NCBI GenBank assembly: GCA_963783175.1
Contig: CAWANG010000037.1
Coordinates: forward strand, 124,001 to 188,000
Source of the DNA: Roseiarcus sp963783175
Lineage (GTDB): Bacteria; Pseudomonadota; Alphaproteobacteria; Rhizobiales; Beijerinckiaceae
Length of the DNA: 64,000 nt
Direction of reading: 5' to 3'
Shown: piece by piece, positions 54,077 through 63,525 of the stretch
Layout of the letters: each line of letters opens with the position of its first letter
Numbering within the stretch: the stretch's first letter is position 1
Program-made: the position numbers and the translations under genes
Notes under the pieces: model-generated
What the model was told of the DNA's origin: nothing
The model's database searches: none
Seen by the model: the letters and a program-made list of their open reading frames with translations, nothing else

Positions 54077-54928
54077 CTAAGGTTTGACGAGCCGCGCCGC
54101 CGCGAGGTCGACGCGGTCCGAGGACGCGAATTGCTTCTTGGCCTCGACGAGCCAAGCTTCATAGTCCGCTTGGCTGACCACGCGGACATTGATCGGCATG
54201 AACGCGTGGTCGATGCCGCAGATGTTCGAGCATTGCCCGTAATACATGCCGATCTGATCGGCTTTAAACCAGGTCTTGTTCAGCCGGCCCGGGATCGCGT
54301 CGATCTTGATGCCGAAGGACGGGACCGAAAACGAGTGAATGACGTCTTGCGAAGTCACGTCGACCTCGATCACCTTGTCGATGGGAACCACCATCTCGTG
54401 ATCGGCGGTGATGAGGCGGGGCTGGCCCGGCTTGAGGTCCTTGTCCTCGACATAGAGCGAATCGAACGCAAATCCGCCCTCGGATTTCGGATAGCCGTAG
54501 TTCCAGTGCCACTGCGAGGCGGTGACTTTCAGCGTAAGATCGGGCGCCGGAATGATGAGCTGGTCTGCGAGCAGCCGGAACGAGGGCACTGCGATGACCA
54601 CCAGCACCAACGCCGGCGCGACCGTCCAGGCGAATTCGAGCAGGCCGTTATGCGTCCGCCGCGAGGGCGCCGGATTGGCGGTCTCGTTGAAGCGGTAAAC
54701 GATATAGACGATGAGCCCCAGCACCATGAGCGAAATGCCGATCGTCACCGGAAGCAGGATCCAGTTGTGCATCCAAACTATATCGTCGCCGTTTTGGGTA
54801 ACCGTCGGCAGAAAGCCAATCTCGCCGGATTTGGGGCCGCCGAAAACCTGCGCCTCCACCCTCGGCGCGACGAGCGCAGCCGCGAGCGCCGCGAGGGCAG
54901 CCCTGATCGCGTTTGAGCTTACGCGCAT
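54077..54928 (-). CDS. coxB: Cytochrome c oxidase subunit II
   Basis: Carries the CuA centre that receives electrons from cytochrome c. 283 residues from MRVSSNAIRAALAALAAALVA, a signal peptide cleaved after VEAQ, chosen because GGAG precedes it; an ATG at 54952 is also possible. Two helices (ILLPVTIGISLMVLGLIVY; FAWTVAPALVLVVIAVPSF) anchor it. CuA ligands lie in YGQCSNICGIDHAFMPI. It is the first gene of the coxB-coxA-ctaG-coxC set; its promoter faces the coiled-coil gene at 55253. Confidence 0.95.
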   Translation of the reverse strand: MRVSSNAIRAALAALAAALVAPRVEAQVFGGPKSGEIGFLPTVTQNGDDIVWMHNWILLPVTIGISLMVLGLIVYIVYRFNETANPAPSRRTHNGLLEFAWTVAPALVLVVIAVPSFRLLADQLIIPAPDLTLKVTASQWHWNYGYPKSEGGFAFDSLYVEDKDLKPGQPRLITADHEMVVPIDKVIEVDVTSQDVIHSFSVPSFGIKIDAIPGRLNKTWFKADQIGMYYGQCSNICGIDHAFMPINVRVVSQADYEAWLVEAKKQFASSDRVDLAAARLVKP

Positions 54929-55252
54929 ACCGACTTTGTCTCCGTAACTCATGTATCCGGCGCCAGCAGCAGCCGTGCTGCGCCTCTCGAATCCGCTGCG
55001 CCGGGACAATAGACGGCGCGGCGAGACGTTGACAAATGAAAAATTCTTCGCCCGTTCGCCTGCAAAGTCGCCCGGCGCCAATATGGGCGACCGCAGCGCA
55101 TTTTTCGCCAATGCTGAGGCCGATCAACGCGCAGCATTTGGCGGCGGCGACAATTTTGTGCTTGGCGGACTGCCTCCGCGCCCGCAATATGGCGTGAAGC
55201 CCCTTCCGGCTCAGGCCGTCGCGCGCGACGCGGCGCCTCAAGAGGACGCGAC

Positions 55253-55912
55253 ATGGACGATGAGAGGAGCGAATCGTCATCGCGGCCGGTTACGCTCGCG
55301 CTGGCTTGCATAGCGGCCGTTGGGTGGCTGGGCGGAGCAGCCGTATGGTGGCAGTCGTCGCAGACCCAGTCCCAGTTGACCAACTCGCTGACCGCCGCCG
55401 AGCGGGCGCGCGAGTCTCTGGCCTCGGACTTGCAAAACCTGCAAAAGACAGCCGGCACGGCCGCCGACCTCAAAAAGCAGGCGGCCGACGCCGAGAAAGC
55501 GCTGTCGGAGGCCACAGCCGCCAGGGCGTCGGCGCAAAACGAGCTTGCCGACCTGACCAAGCAGATCAGCGACGCCAAACTCGCCATTTCCGGCGCCCAG
55601 GAGGAGGCGAGCGCCAGGACGCGCGACTTGGAGGCCGTTGACGCCAGGCTCAAGGACGAAACCGGCCACATTGCGGCGCTGCAAAGCCAAGACCGGGCCC
55701 TTGCGGCCGAGGAGTCTCGATCTCAGGGCGAGGTCGACGCGGCGCGCAGGGCTCTCAGCGAGGCTCAAGCCGCAACGGCCGCCGCGCAAAAGGAGTTCCA
55801 GGCTCTGCAGGGTCAAATCAACGCGGCTGCCGCCGAACTCAACGCGATCCAGGCGCAGATTCGCGCCGCCAGGCCGGAACCGAATTCGACCGAAACGAAA
55901 CCGAACCCGTGA
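55253..55912 (+). CDS. Membrane-anchored coiled-coil protein of unknown function
   Basis: A 219-residue protein starting MDDERSESSSRPVTLALACIA. One N-terminal helix (LALACIAAVGWLGGAAVWW) is followed by an almost uninterrupted coiled coil (about residues 40-205) made of AEKALSEATAARASAQ-like Ala-rich heptads. The charged N-terminus is cytoplasmic, so the coil probably faces the periplasm. No family was recognised; such proteins can be scaffolds or spacers. It stands between the divergent cox set and the glycogen operon. Confidence 0.6.
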   Translation: MDDERSESSSRPVTLALACIAAVGWLGGAAVWWQSSQTQSQLTNSLTAAERARESLASDLQNLQKTAGTAADLKKQAADAEKALSEATAARASAQNELADLTKQISDAKLAISGAQEEASARTRDLEAVDARLKDETGHIAALQSQDRALAAEESRSQGEVDAARRALSEAQAATAAAQKEFQALQGQINAAAAELNAIQAQIRAARPEPNSTETKPNP

Positions 55913-56042
55913 CCGGTCGACCTGACGTCCGCGCCTCATCGGTCCGATGGAGATTGTGCGGCTCGGCGCCCCGTGTTTAAACATTGAACGGGCCGGCAGG
56001 TTTTGGGGTCGCGCCGGGGACAGCCGCACTGCCGGAGGCTTC

Positions 56043-58529
56043 ATGGATGAGCTTGTCACCACCGACAAACCCTCGCCGCAGCTGGCCGAGATACGACCTT
56101 ACACCGCTGCCGAGCTCAAGGCCGCGGTGCTGGCGAAACTGACCTACGCCGTCGGCAAGGCGCCGGAAGTCGCAAGCCCGCGCGACTGGTTTCTGGCGGT
56201 CACGTTCGCGACCCGCGACATCATGGTCGGCCGCTGGCTCGAATCCCTGAACGGCGTCTATGCCGACGGGCGCAAGCGCGTCTATTACCTGTCTCTTGAA
56301 TTCCTGATCGGGCGCCTGCTGTTCGACGCAATGACCAATCTCGGCGTCGCCCAGCCGATGGCCGAAGCCCTCGACCAGCTCGGCGTCAACCTCTCGGACT
56401 TGCGCCGGATTGAGCCCGACGCCGCGCTAGGCAACGGCGGCCTCGGACGCCTCGCCGCCTGCTTCATGGACAGCATGGCGACGCTCTCGATCGCGGCCCA
56501 CGGTTATGGCATCCGCTACGACAATGGCCTGTTCCGCCAGATCATCCGCGGCGGCTGGCAGCAGGAGACGCCGGAGGACTGGCTCGTCAACGGCAATCCG
56601 TGGGAATTCGTCCGTCCCGAATACAACTACGCCATCGGCTTCGGCGGCTGGGTCGAGATGATCCAGGGCGACGACGAGCGCGCCCACCACGTTTGGCATC
56701 CCGCCGAGACGGTCGAAGCGGTGGCCTATGACACGCCGATCGTCGGCTGGCGCGGCAGGCACGTCAACACGCTGCGCCTGTGGTCGGCGCGGGCGACTGA
56801 TCCGCTGAAGCTCGAGGCCTTCAACGCCGGCGACTACGTCGGCGCGTTTTCGGAGACCGTGCGCGCCGAGGCGATCTCCAAGGTGCTCTATCCCAGTGAC
56901 GCGACCCCGGCCGGTCAGGAATTGCGGCTCAGGCAGGAATATTTCTTCGCTTCCGCTTCGCTGCTCGATCTCATTCGCCGCCATATCAAGCAGCGGGGCG
57001 ACGTGCGCACCCTCGGCCAGCACGCCGCCGTTCAGCTCAACGACACCCATCCATCGATCGGCATCGCTGAATTGATGCGCATCCTCGTCGACCTCAACAA
57101 GGTCGAATGGGACGAGGCCTGGACCATCGCGCAGGCGGTGTTCTCCTACACCAACCACACTCTGCTGCCGGAAGCGCTCGAAACCTGGGCGGTGCCGCTG
57201 ATGGAGCGGGTGCTGCCCCGACATATGCAGATCATCTACCTCCTCAACGCAGCGCATCTGGACAGCGCCCGACGCCGCGGCTTCGTCGATCAGGGCCTGC
57301 TCGCCACGATATCGATGATCGACGAACATGCCGGCCGGCGGGTCAGAATGGGCAACCTCGCCTTCATCGGCTCACACAAAATCAATGGCGTCTCGGCGCT
57401 CCACACCGATCTCATGCGCAAGACGGTGTTCCATGCCCTCAATGCAGTCTATCCCGGCCGGATCACCAACAAGACCAACGGCATCACCTTCCGCCGCTGG
57501 CTGATCGAGTGCAATCCGGGACTGGCCGACATCATCCGCTCAGTCCTTGGCGAGCGGGCGCTCGACGACTATCACGCGCTCAAGGGCCTCGCCGCACACG
57601 CGGACGACCCGGTCATCCAGGATGAGGTGGCCGCGGCGCACAGGAGCTGCAAGGCGGCGCTCGCCCGAACCATCGCCGATCAGCTCAACCAGCGCGTCGA
57701 TCTCGACGCAATGTTCGACGTGCAGGTCAAGCGGATCCACGAATACAAGCGCCAGCTGCTCAACATCCTCGAGACGGTCGCGCGCTACAACGCCATCCGC
57801 GCCAACCCGACCATCGACTTCGCGCCCCGGGTCAAGATCTTCGCCGGCAAGGCGGCCGCGAGCTACACTCAGGCCAAGCTCATCATCAAGCTCGCCATCG
57901 ACGTCGCCAAGGTCGTCAATTCCGATCCGACCGTGCGCGGCCTGTTGAAAGTCGTTTTCCTGCCGAACTACAACGTCTCTCTGGCCGAGATCATCATGCC
58001 CGCCGCCGACCTCTCGGAGCAGATTTCCACCGCCGGCATGGAGGCCTCCGGCACCGGCAACATGAAAATGGCGCTCAACGGCGCGCTGACCGTCGGAACC
58101 CTCGACGGCGCCAACGTCGAGATGCGCGACCTGGTCGGCGACGACAACATCTTCATCTTCGGCCTCACCGCGGCCGAAGTCGAAGCCTCGCGCGCCCAGG
58201 GAATCGATTCGACCGAACGCATCGCCGCCTCCCCGATCCTGCGCGAGGCGCTCGACGAAATCGCCTCCGGCGTGTTCTCGACCGATGACGCCGCGCGTTA
58301 TCGCGGCCTCGTCGATACGCTCACCCATCACGATTATTTCATGGTTTGCGCCGATTTCGACGCCTATTGGGCAACGCAGATCAAGATCGACGAGGCGTGG
58401 CGGGACCGCAGGCGGTGGATGCGCTCGAGCATCCTCAATACCGCCAATGTTGGCTGGTTCTCATCCGACCGGACGATCTCCGAATATGCGAAGGAAATCT
58501 GGAATGCGCCTTTCGCCCCGCCTAGCTGA
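56043..58529 (+). CDS. glgP: Glycogen phosphorylase
   Basis: Releases glucose-1-phosphate from glycogen by phosphorolysis, with PLP as the phosphate-transferring cofactor. 828 residues from MDELVTTDKPSPQLAEIR (GGAGG upstream). Hallmarks are GNGGLGRLAACF, NDTHPSI, and the PLP Lys in EASGTGNMKMALNGA, with TLDGANVEM next. First gene of the glg operon; glgB follows after about 30 bases. The frame is intact. Confidence 0.96.
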   Translation: MDELVTTDKPSPQLAEIRPYTAAELKAAVLAKLTYAVGKAPEVASPRDWFLAVTFATRDIMVGRWLESLNGVYADGRKRVYYLSLEFLIGRLLFDAMTNLGVAQPMAEALDQLGVNLSDLRRIEPDAALGNGGLGRLAACFMDSMATLSIAAHGYGIRYDNGLFRQIIRGGWQQETPEDWLVNGNPWEFVRPEYNYAIGFGGWVEMIQGDDERAHHVWHPAETVEAVAYDTPIVGWRGRHVNTLRLWSARATDPLKLEAFNAGDYVGAFSETVRAEAISKVLYPSDATPAGQELRLRQEYFFASASLLDLIRRHIKQRGDVRTLGQHAAVQLNDTHPSIGIAELMRILVDLNKVEWDEAWTIAQAVFSYTNHTLLPEALETWAVPLMERVLPRHMQIIYLLNAAHLDSARRRGFVDQGLLATISMIDEHAGRRVRMGNLAFIGSHKINGVSALHTDLMRKTVFHALNAVYPGRITNKTNGITFRRWLIECNPGLADIIRSVLGERALDDYHALKGLAAHADDPVIQDEVAAAHRSCKAALARTIADQLNQRVDLDAMFDVQVKRIHEYKRQLLNILETVARYNAIRANPTIDFAPRVKIFAGKAAASYTQAKLIIKLAIDVAKVVNSDPTVRGLLKVVFLPNYNVSLAEIIMPAADLSEQISTAGMEASGTGNMKMALNGALTVGTLDGANVEMRDLVGDDNIFIFGLTAAEVEASRAQGIDSTERIAASPILREALDEIASGVFSTDDAARYRGLVDTLTHHDYFMVCADFDAYWATQIKIDEAWRDRRRWMRSSILNTANVGWFSSDRTISEYAKEIWNAPFAPPS

Positions 58530-58562
58530 CCGTTAATCCAAACCGTGGCCAGGGAGGACCGG

Positions 58563-60776
58563 ATGGGGGAGGAATGGAGAGCGCCCGAAGAGTCGCTGGA
58601 CGCTATCGCAGCCGCCCGCAAATCCGACCCTTTCGCCGTGCTCGGGCCGCACCAGACGGCGGCGGGATGGGTCATCCGGGTGTTCGCGCCCGAGGCGATC
58701 GCGGTTCGCGCGCTCACCCGCGACGGGGCGCTCTTGGCCGAGGCCCCGCGTCGCAAGGACGATTTCTTCGAGGCGCTGATCCCGTCGGCCAAGGAGCGGC
58801 CCGCCTATCGCGTCGAAGTCGAGACCGCGCACGGAACCTTCTCCTACATCGACCCTTATGCGTTCGGCCCGGCGCTCGGTCCAATGGACGACTATCTCGT
58901 CCGCGAGGGCACGCATCGCCAGCTCTACCGCCGGCTCGGCGCCCAGCTCATCAAGCATGAGGGCGTCAACGGCGTCCTGTTTGCGGTCTGGGCGCCCAAT
59001 GCGTCGCGCGCGTCCGTCGTCGGCTCGTTCAATCAGTGGGACGGACGGCGCTGCCAGATGCGCCGGCGGTTCGACAGCGGCTTGTGGGAGATCTTCGTCC
59101 CCGAACTGACCGTCGGCGCGCTCTACAAGTTCGAGCTTGTCGGCCCGGACGGGGCGCTGTTGCCGCTCAAGGCCGATCCGTTTGGCTTCGAGGCCGAGCT
59201 TCGGCCGTTGACCGCATCCGTCGTCGCCCACAGCGACGATTTCTCCTGGACCGACGGCGAATACATGGCCAAGCGCGGCGAGGGCGAACCACGGCGCAAG
59301 CCGATGTCGATCTATGAGGCGCATCTCGGGTCGTGGCGGCGCGGTGAAGGCGGACGGTTTCTCACCTATGGCGAACTGGCCGACGAGCTCATCCCCTACG
59401 CTGTCGGAATGGGCTACACCCATATCGAGCTTCTTCCGATCAGCGAGCATCCGCTCGATGAATCCTGGGGCTACCAGCCGGTCGGGCTCTTCGCGCCGAC
59501 CCGCCGCTTCGGCGAGCCGGCCGGATTTGCGCGCTTCGTCGACCGCGCGCATGGCGCGGGCCTTGGCGTCATTCTCGATTGGGTCCCGGCGCATTTCCCG
59601 ACCGACGCGCAGGGCCTCGCGCGCTTCGACGGCACCGCGCTTTACGAGCATGCCGATCCGCGCAAGGGCTTCCACCCAGACTGGAACACCGCGATCTACA
59701 ATTTCGGCCGCACCGAGGTCGCCAACTTTCTTTACTGCAACGCGCTCTATTGGGTCGACCGCTTCCATATCGACGGGCTGCGCGTCGATGCGGTCGCCTC
59801 GATGCTCTACCTCGACTATTCCCGCCGGGAGGGCGAATGGCTGCCGAACGCCGACGGCAGCAGGGAAAACCGCGAGGCGATTGCCTTCCTTAGGCGCGCC
59901 AACGAGCTGGTCTACGGCGGCTTTCCTGGCGCGGTGACCATCGCCGAAGAATCGACCGCCTTTCCCGGAGTCTCACGGCCGACCGACCATGGCGGCCTCG
60001 GGTTCGGCTTCAAGTGGAACATGGGCTGGATGCACGACACGCTCGACTACATATCGCGCGACCCGATCTATCGCCGCTGGAGCCACGACAAGATGACCTT
60101 CGGTCTTCTTTACGCTTTCAGCGAAAATTTCGTGCTGCCGATTTCGCACGACGAGGTCGTGCACGGCAAAGGCTCGGTCATCGGCAAGATGCCGGGCGAC
60201 GAATGGCGCCGATTCGCCAACGCGCGCGCCTTCTACGGCTTCATGTGGGGCCATCCGGGCAAGAAGCTCCTGTTCATGGGCCAGGAGTTCGGGCAGACGA
60301 GCGAATGGAACGCCTCGGAGTCGCTTCCCTGGTGGCTGCTCGACCACTGGCCGCATCAGGGCGTCCAGGCGCTCATCCGCGACCTCAACCGGCTCTATCG
60401 CGAGACGCCCGCCCTCCATGCGCGCGACTGCGAGCCTGAAGGCTTTCGCTGGATCGTCGTCAATGACGATACACAGTCGGTGCTGGCTTTTCTCCGGCGG
60501 GGCGCGCCGAGCGATCCGCCGGTCGCAGTCGTCTGCAACTTCACGCCGGAGCCGCGGATGAGCTATCGTCTCGGCCTGCCCTACGAGGGGTTCTGGCGCG
60601 AGGCGCTCAACAGCGACGCCGGTCCCTATGGCGGCTCGAATATGGGCAATTTAGGCGGCGTCACGGCCGAGGCGCGCCCTTCGCACGGCTTCCCCGCCTC
60701 GACGACGTTGACGTTGCCGCCGCTGGCGACGCTGTTCCTCATCTTCAGCCCGCCCGCCGAGGGAGCGGCGCCGTGA
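58563..60776 (+). CDS. glgB: 1,4-alpha-glucan branching enzyme
   Basis: Makes alpha-1,6 branches in glycogen; GH13 with N-terminal CBM48. ATG 58563 (MGEEWRAPEESLDAIAA) is preceded by GGGAGGA; a GTG six codons upstream also exists. CBM48 blocks (VWAPNASRASVVGSFNQWDG) precede the catalytic GH13 core: DGLRVDAVASM has the nucleophile Asp, IAEEST the acid Glu and SHDEVVHGKGS the third carboxylate. Length is 737 residues. It precedes glgC by 14 bases. Confidence 0.96.
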   Translation: MGEEWRAPEESLDAIAAARKSDPFAVLGPHQTAAGWVIRVFAPEAIAVRALTRDGALLAEAPRRKDDFFEALIPSAKERPAYRVEVETAHGTFSYIDPYAFGPALGPMDDYLVREGTHRQLYRRLGAQLIKHEGVNGVLFAVWAPNASRASVVGSFNQWDGRRCQMRRRFDSGLWEIFVPELTVGALYKFELVGPDGALLPLKADPFGFEAELRPLTASVVAHSDDFSWTDGEYMAKRGEGEPRRKPMSIYEAHLGSWRRGEGGRFLTYGELADELIPYAVGMGYTHIELLPISEHPLDESWGYQPVGLFAPTRRFGEPAGFARFVDRAHGAGLGVILDWVPAHFPTDAQGLARFDGTALYEHADPRKGFHPDWNTAIYNFGRTEVANFLYCNALYWVDRFHIDGLRVDAVASMLYLDYSRREGEWLPNADGSRENREAIAFLRRANELVYGGFPGAVTIAEESTAFPGVSRPTDHGGLGFGFKWNMGWMHDTLDYISRDPIYRRWSHDKMTFGLLYAFSENFVLPISHDEVVHGKGSVIGKMPGDEWRRFANARAFYGFMWGHPGKKLLFMGQEFGQTSEWNASESLPWWLLDHWPHQGVQALIRDLNRLYRETPALHARDCEPEGFRWIVVNDDTQSVLAFLRRGAPSDPPVAVVCNFTPEPRMSYRLGLPYEGFWREALNSDAGPYGGSNMGNLGGVTAEARPSHGFPASTTLTLPPLATLFLIFSPPAEGAAP

Positions 60777-60790
60777 CAACGGAGTAAGCC

Positions 60791-62074
60791 ATGCTCAAGA
60801 CGAAGACGGCAAAGGAGCTTGGGATCTCGGCGCCGTATGCGCGCCACGCCATGGCCTATGTGCTCGCCGGCGGGCGTGGCAGCCGCCTGCTCGAGCTCAC
60901 CGATCGGCGCGCCAAGCCCGCGGTCTACTTCGGCGGCAAATCGCGGATCATCGATTTCGCGCTATCGAACGCACTCAATTCCGGCATCCGCCGTATCGCG
61001 GTCGCCACTCAATACAAGGCCCACAGCCTCATCCGTCACCTCCAGCGCGGCTGGAACTTCTTCCGGCCCGAGCGTAACGAAAGCTTCGACGTCCTGCCGG
61101 CCTCGCAGCGCGTGTCCGAGACGATGTGGTATCTCGGGACGGCCGACGCGGTCTATCAGAACATCGACATCATCGAGAGCTACCGTCCGCACTTCATGGT
61201 GCTGCTCGCCGGCGATCACATCTACAAGATGGACTACGAAAAGATGCTGCAGCAGCACGTCGATTCTGGGGCTGACGTGACGGTCGGCTGCCTCGAGGCG
61301 CCGCTCGAAGAGGCCACGGCCTTCGGCGTCATGCACATCGACGCCAAGGACAACATCATTGCCTTCCTGGAGAAGCCGAAAGATCCGCCGCACATGCCCG
61401 GCAAGCCCGACGTCGCGCTATGCAGCATGGGCATCTATGTGTTCGAAACGTCATTCCTGATCGACATTCTCAAGCGCGACGCGGCGGATCCGAATTCGAG
61501 CCATGATTTCGGCAAGGATATCGTTCCCTACCTGGTCAAGAACGGCAAGGCGGTCGCGCATCACTTCTCTCGATCTTGCGTGACGTCGAGCGAGGAGGCC
61601 AAGCCCTATTGGCGCGACGTTGGAACCGTTGACGCCTATTGGGCCGCCAACATTGACTTGACCGACGTCGTTCCCGATCTCGATCTCTACGATCGCGGCT
61701 GGCCGATTTGGACTTACGGCGAGATCACGCCGCCGGCGAAATTCGTCCATGATGTGGACGGGCGCCGTGGCCTCGCGGTCTCAACCCTGCTGTCGGGAGG
61801 CTGCATCGTATCCGGGGCGTCGCTCAGCCGTTCTCTCGTCTTTACCGGGGTGCGCGTCCATTCCTACACGACGGTGCACGAGACGGTGGTGTTGCCCTAC
61901 GTCAACATCGGGCGCAACGTGCGGCTCACCAAGGCCGTCATCGACAGCGAAGTGCGCATCCCCGACGGCCTCGTCGTCGGCGAGGATCCCGAGCTCGACG
62001 CCAAAAGGTTCCGCCGCACCGAAGGCGGCGTCACTCTGATCACCAAGCCGATGATCGACAAGCTCGCGCCATGA
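60791..62074 (+). CDS. glgC: Glucose-1-phosphate adenylyltransferase
   Basis: ADP-glucose pyrophosphorylase, the committed and allosterically controlled step of bacterial glycogen synthesis. 427 residues; the N-terminal AYVLAGGRGSRLLELTDRRA loop binds ATP, with the allosteric-site Lys in AKPAVYFGGKSRIIDFALSN. The C-terminal beta-helix contains the hexapeptide-like stretch SGGCIVSGASLSRS. Start MLKTKTAKELG. It overlaps glgA by four bases (ATGA). Confidence 0.96.
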   Translation: MLKTKTAKELGISAPYARHAMAYVLAGGRGSRLLELTDRRAKPAVYFGGKSRIIDFALSNALNSGIRRIAVATQYKAHSLIRHLQRGWNFFRPERNESFDVLPASQRVSETMWYLGTADAVYQNIDIIESYRPHFMVLLAGDHIYKMDYEKMLQQHVDSGADVTVGCLEAPLEEATAFGVMHIDAKDNIIAFLEKPKDPPHMPGKPDVALCSMGIYVFETSFLIDILKRDAADPNSSHDFGKDIVPYLVKNGKAVAHHFSRSCVTSSEEAKPYWRDVGTVDAYWAANIDLTDVVPDLDLYDRGWPIWTYGEITPPAKFVHDVDGRRGLAVSTLLSGGCIVSGASLSRSLVFTGVRVHSYTTVHETVVLPYVNIGRNVRLTKAVIDSEVRIPDGLVVGEDPELDAKRFRRTEGGVTLITKPMIDKLAP

Positions 62075-63525
62075 GCGAGCTCAAAGTCCTCTCCGTCGCT
62101 TCGGAGATCTTCCCGCTCGTCAAGACCGGCGGTCTCGCCGACGTCGCCGGCGCGCTGCCTGCTGCGCTTGCCCGCGAAGGCGTCGAGATGAGAACGCTCG
62201 TCCCCGCCTACCCGGGGGTCATCGGGAAACTCGCCGACGCTTCGCCGGCGCACGAATATAGCGATCTCTTCGGGGGCCCGGCCCGCGTCCTCGCGGGCAA
62301 GGCGGCCGGGCTCGACCTGTTCGCGATCGAGGCGCCGCATCTCTTCGACCGGCCGGGCAACCCCTACCTCGGCCCCGACGGACACGACTGGCCGGACAAT
62401 GCGCGCCGCTTCGCGGCGCTCGGACGGGTCGGCGCAGACATCGGGCTCGGCGCGATCGACGAGTTCCGGCCCCAAGTCGTTCACGCGCATGACTGGCAGG
62501 CAGCGCTTGCTCCCGTCTATCTGCACTACGCCGACGGACCGCGCCCGGGCACCGCGATCACGATCCACAACATCGCCTTCCAGGGCCACTATCCGGCCTC
62601 GATCTTGACCGAACTGGGCTTGCCCGCAGGCGCGCTCACGATCGACGGGGTCGAATATTTCGGCGGCGTCGGCTATCTCAAGGCGGGCATCCTGCTCTCC
62701 GACCGCATCACCACCGTTTCGCCGACCTATGCGCGGGAGATCATGACGCCGGAGTTCGGCATGGCGCTCGACGGACTCTTGCGCACCCGCGCCGCGGTCG
62801 TGCAGGGCATCGTCAACGGCATCGACGACACGGTCTGGAATCCGGCCACCGACGCGGCGCTGGCGCAAAACTATAGCGCTCTGCGCATCGACATGCGGGT
62901 GCGCAACAAGACCGCGCTCCAGACCCAGATGGGATTGGCGGCGGGCGTGAGCCGGCCGCTGTTCGGCGTCGTCTCCCGTCTCTCGGACCAGAAGGGCCTC
63001 GACCTGTTGTTGGAGGCGCTGCCGGGTCTTGTCGCCAAGGGCGGCCAGCTCGCGCTGCTCGGCTCGGGCGACCGGACGCTCGAGGCGGGCTTCGCCGCCG
63101 CCGCCGCGGCGCTGCCGGACTCGGTCGGCTGCGTCATCGGCTACGACGAGAGGCTTGCCCATCTCTTCCAGGCCGGCGCCGATTTCATCGTCGTGCCCTC
63201 GCGCTTCGAGCCTTGCGGCCTGACGCAGCTCTGCGCTCTCCGTTATGGCGCCTTGCCGATCGTCGCCCGCGTCGGCGGCCTCGCCGACACTGTCATCGAC
63301 GCCAACCAGGCGGCGACGGCGGCGGGCGTGGCGACCGGCGTCCAGTTCTATCCGCCGTCGGTCGAAGCGCTCGCTTATGCGCTCGACCGGGCGCTCGAGA
63401 TTGGCCGCGATCCGGCGATTTCGCGGCGCCTCAAGCTCAACGGCATGCGGTCGGACGTCTCGTGGCGCGGTCCGGCGCAGCGGTACGCCGCGCTTTATCG
63501 CGCCCTCGCCAGACCTGCCGAATGA
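62071..63525 (+). CDS. glgA: Glycogen synthase (GT5, ADP-glucose)
   Basis: Adds glucose from ADP-glucose to the glycogen chain. 484 residues. The N-terminal KTGGLADV motif binds ADP-glucose, HAHDWQAAL is the acceptor side, and the C-terminal half has PSRFEPCGLTQ, containing the catalytic Glu of the GT5 family. It overlaps glgC and, at its end, glgX (ATGA), so the whole set is translated in series. Confidence 0.96.
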   Translation: MSELKVLSVASEIFPLVKTGGLADVAGALPAALAREGVEMRTLVPAYPGVIGKLADASPAHEYSDLFGGPARVLAGKAAGLDLFAIEAPHLFDRPGNPYLGPDGHDWPDNARRFAALGRVGADIGLGAIDEFRPQVVHAHDWQAALAPVYLHYADGPRPGTAITIHNIAFQGHYPASILTELGLPAGALTIDGVEYFGGVGYLKAGILLSDRITTVSPTYAREIMTPEFGMALDGLLRTRAAVVQGIVNGIDDTVWNPATDAALAQNYSALRIDMRVRNKTALQTQMGLAAGVSRPLFGVVSRLSDQKGLDLLLEALPGLVAKGGQLALLGSGDRTLEAGFAAAAAALPDSVGCVIGYDERLAHLFQAGADFIVVPSRFEPCGLTQLCALRYGALPIVARVGGLADTVIDANQAATAAGVATGVQFYPPSVEALAYALDRALEIGRDPAISRRLKLNGMRSDVSWRGPAQRYAALYRALARPAE

